Shown piece by piece: positions 27,301 to 34,516 of a DNA stretch of 64,000 nucleotides (the stretch's first letter is position 1; every line of letters starts with the position of its first letter). A program made the position numbers and the translations under genes. Under the pieces are notes generated by a model that worked only from the letters and a program-made list of their open reading frames with translations, searched no databases and was not told the origin of the DNA. The DNA is from Paenibacillus eucommiae. Its GTDB lineage: Bacteria > Bacillota > Bacilli > Paenibacillales > NBRC-103111. The stretch lies in NCBI RefSeq assembly GCF_017874215.1, contig NZ_JAGGLB010000021.1:62001-126000 (forward strand), in the 5' to 3' direction.

Positions 27301-28840
27301 TAAGACACTTTCATTTGCTGCAGATACATCGCTGCCTGTTATTACCCTGCTTGGAGCACAGAGTATAGTGCTGACTGTGGGCGACAATTATACAGAGCAA
27401 GGAGCGAATGCCTCGGATGATGTTGGTATCGACGGTTCCGTTATCGTAACTGAATCCGTTAATACGCTTGAAGCAGGTACGTATACTCTGCGGTACAATG
27501 TGGTTGACCTTGCAGGCAATGCTGCCTTGGAGGTCGTGCGGACAGTGACGGTCAATCCGCTTAGTTCTCCACGACCGGTTTCATCACCGGAACCACAATC
27601 ACCGACACCACAACCATCGGTACCACCTGCCAAGGAGCCAATTGGCGACAAGAAGCCAGCGCAAGGTTTGCAAATTGACGTGACTCAAGGCCAGGCTTCG
27701 GAAGGTTCTATCGAGGGACTGATAAAGCTAAAAATTCCAGCAGGAGCCGTGGGCTTAAACGGCAAGATCCAGATATCAGTTGTAGAAGCTGCACTTGTAG
27801 CGGGTCAAGGAGAAGGTCGAGAAACGGATCAAGGAACAGGTAAAGAAACAGGTAAAGAAACAGGTAAAGAAACAGGTAAAGAAACAGGTAAAGAAACAGG
27901 TAAAGAAACAAGTAAAGAAACAAGTCATATTCCCCCAAACGGGAGGCTTAAGCTATTAAGTCCTGTATTCGAATTTACCAGCACCACTGGCCGAACATTC
28001 AGCCATCCGCTAGAAATGACCTTTCACTATGACACTGCTCAAGTACCTGAGGGACACGTTGCTGCAGTCTATTATTTTGACGAGGCACAGCAGCGGTGGA
28101 TTTATCTCGGGGGCAAGTTGAATGTGGATGTGGATGGGAAGGGGAAGGGTGCCGTTACAGTCAGTGTCAATCATTTTACTAAATTTGCTGTATTTGCCTA
28201 TCAGCCACAAACATTCTCAGATTTAAAGCAGCAATGGGCTGGCTCCTATATCGAACGTTTGATTGGCATGGGCGTAATTGAAGGATATCGCGATCAAACC
28301 TTTCGCCCTGATCAAGTAGTAACTCGTGCGGAGTTTGTGAAGATGCTGGTTACCGCTTTAGGGTTGCGACTGGAGACGAATGCTTCCCAATTTACTTTTG
28401 TAGATCAAACAGAAATTCCCGCATGGTCACAATCTTATGTATACGCGGCCATTCAAGGGGGGCTGATCCAAGGGTATGAAGAGAATGGGAAATCATTGTT
28501 CAAGGCCAATCAAACCATTACTCGGGCGGAGATGTCAGTGTTGATCGCGAATGCCATGAATGCTATGAATGTAATAGATGAAAGAAATGACATGAGTTCT
28601 TTGAATGAAGCTGGAGGGTTATCAGGTAATCAATCCATGAGTGATGGGACGCTATCGAAGGAACAGGCATTTCAGGATGCTTCCGATATTCCGGTATGGG
28701 CCCGGTCTTTTGTTGGAGTGGCCGCAGCAGCTGGAATCCTGAACGGATATGAGGATGGAACTTTCCGTCCCGCCAATGCGGCTACCCGGGCAGAGGCTGC
28801 CACGATAATCTACAGACTGTTGGAAAAGCTGTATAGATAA
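21353..28840 (+). CDS. Giant SLH-anchored exoprotein with parallel beta-helix and discoidin-type domains
   Basis: Secreted wall-bound protein of 2,495 aa, probably a glycoside hydrolase or polysaccharide lyase. Signal peptide (about 1-36); an N-terminal segment starting LYASPNGSG with repeated short strands (about 40-600) typical of right-handed beta-helix enzymes and reminiscent of GH141-type proteins; a first F5/8-type (discoidin) domain (616-753); Big2-like Ig repeats; a laminin-G-like domain (about 1035-1222); two further, closely related discoidin domains (1322-1463 and 1553-1701) with Big2 between; an Ig-like bacterial repeat (about 1706-1793); a DUF5011-like domain (about 1992-2068); a Pro linker; the KETG repeat; and three SLH domains (about 2285-2495). 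ATG 21353 is chosen for its signal peptide. It follows the importer genes and probably generates their substrate. Confidence 0.85.
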   Translation: MGKFHFVLRFISVCMIMVMLLTSFTIDFGIKRASADDAPAHTLYASPNGSGILCSLAEPCSLTGARDRVRTLNSSMSGDIVVYLRGGTYTLTSTLELSAEDSGTNGHYVGYQAYPGETPVWSGGQAVSGWVQEGELWKAFVGTNVQTRQLYVNGERAVRAKGPLPGATNLNAGHSTTNIDMQNWGNIQDIEFVYNRNWRQVRCGVQSIAGTTITMDQPCLQMARFERGLPIDKVTWVENAFELLDEPGEWYLNQSTGYLYYMPREGDDRVTADAVIPVVETLVRGNGTLDEPIANIRFSGITFAYAGWLGPNSDDGFVEVQANFTYRSDAGVWTPDSGWNPDHDRSTPANVTFTAAKSVYFEQNTFKHLGAVGLGFGLGSQENVVSGNEFYDISSTGIQIGGVTADDHHPEDQRMKVMNNSVTNNYIHRIGAEYNGAVGILAGYTENTLIAHNELTDLPYSGISVGWGWGVRDFPGNPTTSKNNKILNNRVHDHMKILFDGGGIYTLGAQPGEVIAGNVIYDQRNDFGAVYLDLGSAYVNVENNVMYNNTRNFLGTGHENTVTNNYWDKDENNMYEFTDEESVVEDNSIVTGGNFPLDIINHAGLEPAFQYLLNDQSVNVAVQAAAAALLPDGSSVTMEAGHGAEQAVDQNLDTYAHPAAGSALSPWVLQVGLGKTESISSVVVHFEQGLVPNEYVLKSTVNGTNWETIGTYTGAQAGSNVIYVPGTDIRTLRIESVSGKMGISEVALYKAGTRVPLPWGYVSKLNVDSSLGAVTISSSDTQVVTIGTGTGSGTGSGASGTSGTSGTSGDMLQALSEGQADITVKNGSGNTLFTVPVSVDDFAEVLLEVKPSSIAVGRRAAVSMVGITTDQMHISMEPVLTSGNTSVISVDQEHTALEVLQGLQTLQTLHALSVGSSSIEAIAHLDSRDVSKSIVVETYQEQLEEVTLKTDKDHYQQSEAPQLAWEAVYDSGYPVHPSVATAVYSSNNLSVAQVDPASGAILLHGPGKAEITLSLTAGSVTKTGSATITVFPEAWNLLPVNGAVSRAVYDNEEQWTMRTKGGDIWSDKDSFAYLYQDIDMADFPSGVSIIATIESISDNVNPNSMIGLMLRESVAAGSKHVNYRIHATSGEPGKRVPFVWRPNTDWGTSYIESPTLTLPATIRLSRFGDDIYAHYLNANEDWILAEKLKDFAMNNAFTVGIAHTSNTKETESEVVFGNLQVISADDLHFDAMEPIKLSGDASILQAGETMQLSTTGAGSGELLVYSSSDDSIATVTQQGLVTSKKPGSVTIQVKALRDGQERPAAGSDAFTLMIYNQLEDLGVSNVALGKQASAFDPAGTNILTTHQPLSNGVDGDVGTVVSASGSYAWQYRVDLGQLFTTKSVSVQFFTYAYATEYEILSSTDGQNWELLQHSTSGVPDVKLTFDLPEPKGMRYIAVKSIKPDDAGQPGAQMAIAELEVNAYKLPSPRAVQLTAGSTILQTDASIATQVHGLSAGETAVYISHDRQIAQVDASGVVTGIGQGSTKIDVLVYKNNLLQGMGSLLITVYDDIATLPLYNAALSKPAAAYDPSGTQQLTPNHPIGNGNDGDPTTVISAAGSFAWQYRVDMEKLVTAQSVSVQFHYVQYATEYEFLSSMDGQTWEVIYHSDEGAPGVMHTFTLPAPKAMRYIAVKAIKPDALNPDNSYQPGIQMAVAELQLNAYVPFTESADETPPQTTDDAQAGWQRTAQTVNLSASDLQSGVARTMYKLNNGSFQEGTTVILEADGVHTLQYYSVDAVGNQEQIRTAIVKIDATAPQITLAASSLESAGSFATIQAAVLEEGSGVSILKWAPGSKDAVYFAASGNLLSGGSFTVEENGTYTVYAKDAAGNEAVESITISSIEHLQPFGLAGLTLNGAVFSTGASRNQLTVTGMVYSNRPGESLTLDVLVKNSLGDSVINASQALIASETSLPFSQSFPVTAVLFPSGSYTLQVTVTDAVYGSADKTLSFAADTSLPVITLLGAQSIVLTVGDNYTEQGANASDDVGIDGSVIVTESVNTLEAGTYTLRYNVVDLAGNAALEVVRTVTVNPLSSPRPVSSPEPQSPTPQPSVPPAKEPIGDKKPAQGLQIDVTQGQASEGSIEGLIKLKIPAGAVGLNGKIQISVVEAALVAGQGEGRETDQGTGKETGKETGKETGKETGKETGKETSKETSHIPPNGRLKLLSPVFEFTSTTGRTFSHPLEMTFHYDTAQVPEGHVAAVYYFDEAQQRWIYLGGKLNVDVDGKGKGAVTVSVNHFTKFAVFAYQPQTFSDLKQQWAGSYIERLIGMGVIEGYRDQTFRPDQVVTRAEFVKMLVTALGLRLETNASQFTFVDQTEIPAWSQSYVYAAIQGGLIQGYEENGKSLFKANQTITRAEMSVLIANAMNAMNVIDERNDMSSLNEAGGLSGNQSMSDGTLSKEQAFQDASDIPVWARSFVGVAAAAGILNGYEDGTFRPANAATRAEAATIIYRLLEKLYR
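23716..23780 (+). repeat. In-frame Gly/Ser/Thr short tandem repeat
   Basis: GGCACTGGCTCG-type units followed by GCCTCAGGAACC / TCAGGCACT-type units encode a GTGS / GTS linker inside a Big2-like region of the giant exoprotein. A second small repeat at 24048-24085 (CTTCAGGGA, CTTCAGACA twice) encodes L-Q-T units. Confidence 0.7.
27839..27922 (+). repeat. 12-bp tandem repeat coding Gly-Lys-Glu-Thr
   Basis: Seven perfect-register units: six of GGTAAAGAAACA and one of AGTAAAGAAACA. They encode (G/S)-K-E-T in a hydrophilic linker ahead of the SLH domains. Near-perfect identity implies recent expansion, and unit number should vary between strains. Confidence 0.95.
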
Positions 28841-28857
28841 GCCTTAAAAGCGTACGG

Positions 28858-28906
28858 AAACGTAACGGCACTTCCTTTCAGTTAAAGGGCGGTGTCGTTA
28901 CGTTTT
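28858..28906 (+). terminator. Terminator after the giant exoprotein gene
   Basis: AAACGTAACGGCAC pairs with GTGTCGTTACGTTT (one G-U) around a loop of about 20 bases and runs into a T-rich tail, 17 bases after the stop codon. Confidence 0.85.
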
Positions 28907-28986
28907 GTTATGTCGTAGCACAGCTTTATAGCGATAAAGTAGTAGAGGATTAGGGAATCAGAAAGAAAGCCCTAATTTCCTTATCC

Positions 28987-29665
28987 TCACTATCCCTTTG
29001 CATCAGGAACCAGACGTTTACTGGACATACTTCCCTCCCCCAAACACTCACGTAACGAATACGCTGCTCAAAGTAGGACCAAGAATAGTGTCTTTCTCAA
29101 CATATAAGACCCCAAATTGAGGGGGCAGCTTCACTTAACGATGTTTTTCATCGTTAAAGCAAGTGCTTCCAGGTCCATCAGCCACTTTAATGATGTTTTT
29201 CATCGTTAAAAGAGAGCGGATGGCCTCTCTGGGTGGAAAAAAGGGATTTTAACGATGTTTTTCATCGTTAAAGTAAATATTTGGAGACGACCGGTGCTTT
29301 TAACGATGAAAAACATCGTTAAAGTAGCAGGCGGCGGCAGGTGGCTATACCTGGCACACATTTTCATCCCCAGCGCCTCTGCACGCTGGGAAATCTCCTC
29401 CAATCAAGAGAAAAACCCTTGTTGGCTGTCCGTTTGAGCTTGGTGTTCGTGCGATTTGTGCGAATGTTGCTGAGAAGAGGGAGTGGCTGTGGGTGGAAGA
29501 GCGATAGCGTCCGCCTTTAAAGATTTGTTCCTACCTCCTCATCCATTCCATTCAAGGGAACAAATCTTTAACAGCGGCTGGATCCCACAGCCATTCCCTC
29601 CCTCCATGCACCAACCTAACGAACACGCTCCTCAAAGGACGCCCAAGAAGGGTGTCTCTCTTAAT
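28987..29665 (+). repeat. Composite intergenic element, copy C
   Basis: Begins with the CACTATCCCTTTG module (28987), then about 140 bases of less conserved sequence with a CCCC/GGGG hairpin. Four small hairpins follow (about 29134-29330), then the GTCCGTTTGAGCTTGGTGTT module and the large hairpin (outer arms AGGGAGTGGCTGTGGG 29478-29493 and CCCACAGCCATTCCCT 29584-29599). The 3' end GGACGCCC-AAGAA-GGGTGTC followed by TCTCTT is a weakened terminator. It separates the exoprotein gene from the sensor-kinase gene. Confidence 0.85.
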
Positions 29666-29720
29666 TTCTTGTTATTTCTCACAAATTCGTTATATCATAG
29701 CTGTAAAGGGAGGTGAGCTT

Positions 29721-31679
29721 ATGCAGCTAATGGAACGGACAAGAAGGCGGGCACAGCACTGGATTAAAGGGCTGGGCATTCGTACCAAAATGATTATTGG
29801 CTACATGATTGTTGTTGTAATTCCTGTGCTTGGTTCGGGGGCGATGCTTTATAATCAAATTTATGAAAGCGGTTTGAATAATTTTGCGCAGAATAATCAG
29901 TCGCTTGTGGAACAGGTTCAGGCTAATTTGCAAAATGATATGGATAAAATTGAATCCGTATACAATTTGCTGCAATTTAACTCTTATGTAACCGAATTTG
30001 TTTCAGGCTATTATGACACGCCGGCGGATCAGATTTATGTGTTTAACAAGTATATTAATCCGCTATTATCGTATATTTATTCGATCAATCCGCAGATTCA
30101 AGATTTGAAAATTTACAAATTTAATTCGTCGGTTTTGCAGTTGGGGGATACGATTTTGGACTTCGATGAGCAGGCTTTGGAGAGTTCTGAGCATTCGGAG
30201 CATTCGGAGCAATCGGAGCAGCAATCAGAGCAATCTGAGCCATTCTTGGATATCGATGACAAGCTGCTCATCCCAAACGAAGGGAATTGGGTAGTAAAGC
30301 TGGATAAGCTGGAAAAGAATGCCGACCAGCTGACACAACTGACACAGCTGACCTATTACAAAAAGCTGCTGAATCAGGAGTTCTCCAAAGCGCTTGGTGT
30401 GATGAAGATATCGGTTGATATGAACATGCTCTATACACTTTTTCAAATGAATGACACTTTGAAGCACAGTGAAGTGTATTTTGTGCAGGAGAAGACCGGA
30501 ACTTATGCGCTGGTATCTGGCGGCACGGTTCAATATCAGAGTCTTGCACAGCTGCCGGATTCATTTTCCAGCAACCGGCAAGCCAAAGCAGCGCCTTATT
30601 CATATACAATCACTGCTGATCAGAAGGTGCTGGTCAACACATTGGAGCTGGACAAGCTGCAGTTGAAAGCTCTCATCGTCACACCAGTTACGAGTTTATT
30701 CGGTATTAGCTGGAAAACGAAAATGAATATGATCCTCCTGATTTTTGTTTTTCTGACGGTGTTGTCTTTTATCTACTACATGATTACCTCTTCGCTCGTG
30801 CAGCGAATTATCAGGCTGGCGGGTCATATGAGGAAGGTTAAGCAGGACAATTTGCTGCCCTATCAAGAGCAGTATAAGGAGGAGCTGTATAAAGATGAAA
30901 TAAGTCTGCTGATATCTTCGTACAATTTTATGATTGAGCGTATCGATCGGCTTGTCAATACTGTGCATCGGGCGGAGCTGCGCCAGAAGGAGATGGCTTT
31001 TGTAGCGCTGCAGGCGCAGATTAATCCGCATTTTTTATATAATTCCCTGGAATCCATCCGTATGATGGCGGAAGCGAATGGGGATGCCGAGGCTGCAAAT
31101 ATGACCTATACGTTAGGGAAGGTTATGCGTTACAGTCTCTCGAATCATTCTACTGTCAGTCTTAAGGAAGAGCTTGAGCATGTTGAGAATTATTTAGGTA
31201 TTCAGAAAATCAGGCTGGGGAGCCGGCTAACTTATCATTTGGATATCAGGGCTGCGCTCGACCATTTTGTTTGCCCCAAGTTTATTATTCAGCCTTTAGT
31301 AGAAAACAGTGTGATCCATGGCATTTCCAAATGGAAAAGAAAGGGTGAGATCACGATACAAATAACGGAGGATGCTTCCATGCTGAGGATTGTTATTCAG
31401 GATAATGGATGCGGCATGCCAAGCGGGCAATTAGCTGATCTGCAGCAGCATTTGCTTAACCCCGTCTTTGAACCTGCTGCAGATAGGACGGCTGGTGATA
31501 GGACCGCTGGTGATAGGGCAGCTGGCGATAGCGGGAAACGAATGGGTATCGGGCTAAGTAATGTACATGAAAGATTGAGAGCATTTTATGGCGACGGTTC
31601 AGGTATTGGGCTGCAGAGTACAGAGGGAGAGGGTACGACTTACGTGCTTACTTTGAGAAAAAGAGGTGATTTTCAATGA
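29721..31679 (+). CDS. YesM-like membrane sensor histidine kinase
   Basis: Sensor kinase of the LytS/YesM class, 652 aa. Two membrane helices (about 22-44 and 332-357) enclose an extracellular sensor. A HAMP-type linker is followed by the His_kinase motif QAQINPHFLYNSLESI (about 432) with the phospho-accepting His, then ATPase boxes QPLVENSVIHGI (about 524), DNGCGMP (about 561) and GIGLSNVHERL (about 610). AAAGGGAGGTGA precedes ATG 29721. Two in-frame repeat insertions are unusual: a Ser/Glu/His/Gln run in the extracellular part (30181-30240) and a 15-bp repeat in the ATP-lid region (31482-31530). Its stop overlaps the next start by four bases, pairing it with the YesN-like regulator. Confidence 0.92.
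   Translation: MQLMERTRRRAQHWIKGLGIRTKMIIGYMIVVVIPVLGSGAMLYNQIYESGLNNFAQNNQSLVEQVQANLQNDMDKIESVYNLLQFNSYVTEFVSGYYDTPADQIYVFNKYINPLLSYIYSINPQIQDLKIYKFNSSVLQLGDTILDFDEQALESSEHSEHSEQSEQQSEQSEPFLDIDDKLLIPNEGNWVVKLDKLEKNADQLTQLTQLTYYKKLLNQEFSKALGVMKISVDMNMLYTLFQMNDTLKHSEVYFVQEKTGTYALVSGGTVQYQSLAQLPDSFSSNRQAKAAPYSYTITADQKVLVNTLELDKLQLKALIVTPVTSLFGISWKTKMNMILLIFVFLTVLSFIYYMITSSLVQRIIRLAGHMRKVKQDNLLPYQEQYKEELYKDEISLLISSYNFMIERIDRLVNTVHRAELRQKEMAFVALQAQINPHFLYNSLESIRMMAEANGDAEAANMTYTLGKVMRYSLSNHSTVSLKEELEHVENYLGIQKIRLGSRLTYHLDIRAALDHFVCPKFIIQPLVENSVIHGISKWKRKGEITIQITEDASMLRIVIQDNGCGMPSGQLADLQQHLLNPVFEPAADRTAGDRTAGDRAAGDSGKRMGIGLSNVHERLRAFYGDGSGIGLQSTEGEGTTYVLTLRKRGDFQ
30181..30240 (+). repeat. In-frame S-E-H/S-E-Q short repeat in kinase sensor domain
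   Basis: Nine-base units of GAGCATTCG / GAGCAATCG type encode a run of E-H-S and E-Q-S residues. This is an acidic low-complexity loop in the extracellular sensing domain, not expected in the family. Confidence 0.75.
31482..31530 (+). repeat. 15-bp tandem repeat in the kinase ATP-lid region
   Basis: Three units of GATAGGACGGCTGGT type (31482-31496, 31497-31511, 31512-31526) plus a partial fourth encode D-R-T/A-A-G. They lie between the G1 and G2 ATP-binding boxes, so they lengthen the ATP lid. Confidence 0.85.
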
Positions 31680-32461
31680 AGCTGATGATTGTTGACGATG
31701 AACCGATCATTCTTACAGGTTTGAACCATATGATCCGCAATTCCGGCTTGCAAATTTCAGAGGTCGTTACAGCTGCGGATGGTGAGGAGGCGATTGCCAA
31801 GCTGGATGCATGCGGATCGTTCAGGCCGGATTTGATCATTACAGATATCCATATGCCCGAAATGAATGGCCTGGAATTGATTGAATATATGCGGGAAAAG
31901 CAGCTTTGCCGCCACTTTGTGATTTTGACTGGCTATGATGAGTTCGAATATGCCAGGCGTGCTATCAAAAATCAAGTCATTGATTATTTGCTGAAGCCCA
32001 TTAATAAGCAGGAGCTGTTCTCCATTCTGACCAGAGTTGCTGGTGAGATTAAGCAAGCAGCCGTTTTACCTGCCATTACTGTTAGTAAGGATGCTATGCA
32101 TAAGTCGGCAGAGCCTTCAAGCTTATCCCAAAGCATCAAGAAAACGATCCAATATATCGAAACGAATTATCACCTGGATTTGACGCTGGATGACGCAGCG
32201 GGCTATGTCAACTTGCATCCGAATTATGTGAGTGCCTTGTTCAAAAAAGAGACTGGACTGTCCTATTTAACCTATTTAAATTCGTATCGGGTCCAGAAGG
32301 CTCAAGAGAGCATGATCAAGCATCCTGATAAAAGTTTAACTGAGATCGCAGAAAGCGTTGGGTTTATGAACCCGAGGCAATTTTATAAAGTGTTTAAAAA
32401 GTTTACGGGCTTCACCCCGGGACATTTTCGTTCGCAGTGGACAGACTCTGCACTTCAATAA
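31676..32461 (+). CDS. YesN-like response regulator (receiver + AraC HTH)
   Basis: Cytosolic response regulator of 261 aa. The receiver domain (1-120) has the acidic pair DDEP, the phospho-acceptor Asp in LIITDIHMPEMNG (about 55) and the conserved Lys in DYLLKPIN. The C-terminal AraC HTH pair (about 155-255) includes LDDAAGYVNLHPNYVSALFKKETG and LTEIAESVGFMNPRQFYKVFKKFTG. It is shorter than the usual 350-540 aa YesN proteins because the middle linker is minimal. The ATGA overlap with the kinase gene marks them as a cognate pair. Its likely targets are the importer genes directly downstream. Confidence 0.92.
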   Translation: MKLMIVDDEPIILTGLNHMIRNSGLQISEVVTAADGEEAIAKLDACGSFRPDLIITDIHMPEMNGLELIEYMREKQLCRHFVILTGYDEFEYARRAIKNQVIDYLLKPINKQELFSILTRVAGEIKQAAVLPAITVSKDAMHKSAEPSSLSQSIKKTIQYIETNYHLDLTLDDAAGYVNLHPNYVSALFKKETGLSYLTYLNSYRVQKAQESMIKHPDKSLTEIAESVGFMNPRQFYKVFKKFTGFTPGHFRSQWTDSALQ

Positions 32462-32597
32462 TCTTAAATTTGGACCATGGACCTTTGGAATGAACGCTAG
32501 AAAAGCGATTTCAAACATCCTAATATGTAAGGAGGGGGAGCAAGCTGCACATGGCTTCAGATCCATAATGATAGGAAAAGGGGACGATTGCAATCAG

Positions 32598-33542
32598 ATG
32601 ATGTCTAAAACAGGGTTTTGGAAGCGTTTATCCGGCCAAAAGATTTTACAATGCTTTGTGCTGCTTGGCATGCTGTATCTGGTGATTTTTTCTTTTATTC
32701 CGATGTTTGGGATTATTATTGCTTTTAAGGATTATAAGATTTCCAGTGGTGTAAGCGGTTTTATAACGAGTCCGTGGGTGGGATTGAAATGGTTCTCTGA
32801 ATTCGTTCACGATTACAAATTTAAAGATTTGATTCGAAACACGCTAATGATCAGCTTTCTGAAAATCTTGTTTACCTTTCCAGCGCCGATTTTGTTTGCC
32901 ATTCTGCTGAATGAGGTCAAGAATCAAGTGGTGAAGCGGATTATTCAAACGACGAGCTATTTGCCGCATTTTATTTCCTGGGTCGTGGTTTCTGGTATCT
33001 TGTTTACGTTTTTATCGACTTCCGGTGGGGTTATTAATAATCTATTACTTTCCTTGCAGGTTATTTCCAAGCCGCTGCCCTTTCTGTATGATCCTAATTA
33101 TTTCTGGGGATTAGCGGTGATTAGCGATATGTGGAAGGATATGGGCTGGTGGGCGATTATTTTCCTGGCCGCAATTGCTGGAATCGATCCTTCCCTGTAT
33201 GAAGCCGCACAAATCGACGGAGCGGGGAGAATTGCACGGATCATGCACGTTACTATCCCCGCTATTAAGGGAGCTATTATCATTGTGCTCATTTTAAGCG
33301 TTGGAGGCTTGCTCGGCGGGGGCATGTCGAACTCCAATTTTGAACAGTCCTATTTGCTTGGCAATGCATTAAACAGTGAAAGAGCGGAAATCGTGCAAAC
33401 GTATATTTTAAAGGCAGGCTTGGCGGAGGGGCGATTTGCTTATGCAGCAGCCGTTGACTTGATCCAATCCGTCCTCTCGATTGTTCTTTTGTTCGGCAGC
33501 AATTATGCGGCTAAGCGGATTTCCGGCACCAGCTTATTTTGA
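32598..33542 (+). CDS. ABC sugar transporter permease (LplB type), second importer
   Basis: Inner-membrane subunit of the second LplABC importer, about 314 aa, with the family opening LGMLYLVIFSFIPMFGIIIAF and the EAA loop (LYEAAQIDGAGRIARIMHV). The start is uncertain: ATG 32598 has AAAAGGGGA about 13 bases upstream, while in-frame ATGs at 32568 and 32490 add residues not typical of the family. A strong GGAGGGGGAG at 32531 serves only a short out-of-frame ATG. It is followed closely by the partner permease gene and is part of the kinase/regulator operon. Confidence 0.88.
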   Translation: MMSKTGFWKRLSGQKILQCFVLLGMLYLVIFSFIPMFGIIIAFKDYKISSGVSGFITSPWVGLKWFSEFVHDYKFKDLIRNTLMISFLKILFTFPAPILFAILLNEVKNQVVKRIIQTTSYLPHFISWVVVSGILFTFLSTSGGVINNLLLSLQVISKPLPFLYDPNYFWGLAVISDMWKDMGWWAIIFLAAIAGIDPSLYEAAQIDGAGRIARIMHVTIPAIKGAIIIVLILSVGGLLGGGMSNSNFEQSYLLGNALNSERAEIVQTYILKAGLAEGRFAYAAAVDLIQSVLSIVLLFGSNYAAKRISGTSLF

Positions 33543-33556
33543 AAGGAGGGACCGTA

Positions 33557-34450
33557 TTGGTCGGCAAAAAAACGGCTGGGGACATCCTTTTGGATAGCGT
33601 AGTTTGTTTCGTGCTGGGTGTTCTTTTTATAGCGACCTTTTATCCGTTTTATTATGTATTGATTTTATCCTTTAATGAAGGGATCGACGCGGGAAACGGG
33701 GGGATTTATTTCTATCCGAGGGCGTTTACGCTGGACAATTACCGCAGTATATTTTTGGATAGCTCCTTGCTGAAGGCGTTTTTCGTATCTGTACTTCGTA
33801 CGGTTGTTGGCACCGCTGCAGGTGTGCTGTTAACGAGCATGGTTGCCTATGGCCTTTCTTCGCGGAAATTAATGTTCAAAAAGCTGTATTTCAGCATGAT
33901 GGTCGTCTCCATGTACGTTTCTGGAGGCATTATCCCCTTTTATATATGGCTTAAGCAGCTGCACCTGCTGAATACCTTTTGGGTGTATGTGCTTCCCGGT
34001 ATGTTAAATACGTTCCTTGTGCTCATTATGATTTCCTTCTTTCGGGAAATTCCGCACGAGCTGCAGGAATCTGCTCATATGGACGGAGCTAATGATCTGA
34101 CGATTTTTTATAAAATTATTCTTCCCCTATCGAAGCCAGTCATAGCAACCAGCTGTTTGTATATCGGAGTGGCCCAATGGAATTCCTGGCTGGATTCGGC
34201 GTATTTTGTGCAAAATCCGGATTTAAAAACACTATCGTTCAAAATGATGGAGATTATTAATAAAAGTATGGTCTCCACGGCGATGGGCGGCATTTCGGAC
34301 CAGGCGATGCTCGGAGCTTCCATGTCGGCAACTACGGTTTCTCTGCAAATGAGCACGATGATGGTTGCTGTGACGCCAATTTTGTTCGTATATCCATTTC
34401 TGCAGAAATATTTTGTGAAAGGCTTCCTGATTGGCTCCGTCAAGGGCTAG
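33557..34450 (+). CDS. ABC sugar transporter permease (LplC/YtcP type), second importer
   Basis: Second permease of this importer, about 297 aa, with six expected helices, the conserved FYPFYYVLILSFNEG, the EAA-like loop (LQESAHMDGANDLTIFYKI) and the typical end KYFVKGFLIGSVKG. AAAGGAGGG lies 6-7 bases before a TTG at 33557; a further TTG at 33539 overlaps the preceding stop and has no ribosome binding site. With only 14 bp between the genes, it is translated together with the LplB-like partner. Confidence 0.9.
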   Translation: MVGKKTAGDILLDSVVCFVLGVLFIATFYPFYYVLILSFNEGIDAGNGGIYFYPRAFTLDNYRSIFLDSSLLKAFFVSVLRTVVGTAAGVLLTSMVAYGLSSRKLMFKKLYFSMMVVSMYVSGGIIPFYIWLKQLHLLNTFWVYVLPGMLNTFLVLIMISFFREIPHELQESAHMDGANDLTIFYKIILPLSKPVIATSCLYIGVAQWNSWLDSAYFVQNPDLKTLSFKMMEIINKSMVSTAMGGISDQAMLGASMSATTVSLQMSTMMVAVTPILFVYPFLQKYFVKGFLIGSVKG

Positions 34451-34516
34451 GAACTTAAATCAGTCTCTGCTTACAAAGAAAGCTTTGCCAATTTACAACT
34501 CTAGGGAGGTTAAAAA

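Noticed and set aside
32531..32566. Small gene behind the strong GGAGGGGGAG before the second LplB-like permease
   Set aside because: The ATG at 32551 gives only five codons. It might be a coupling mini-frame, but nothing supports a functional peptide.
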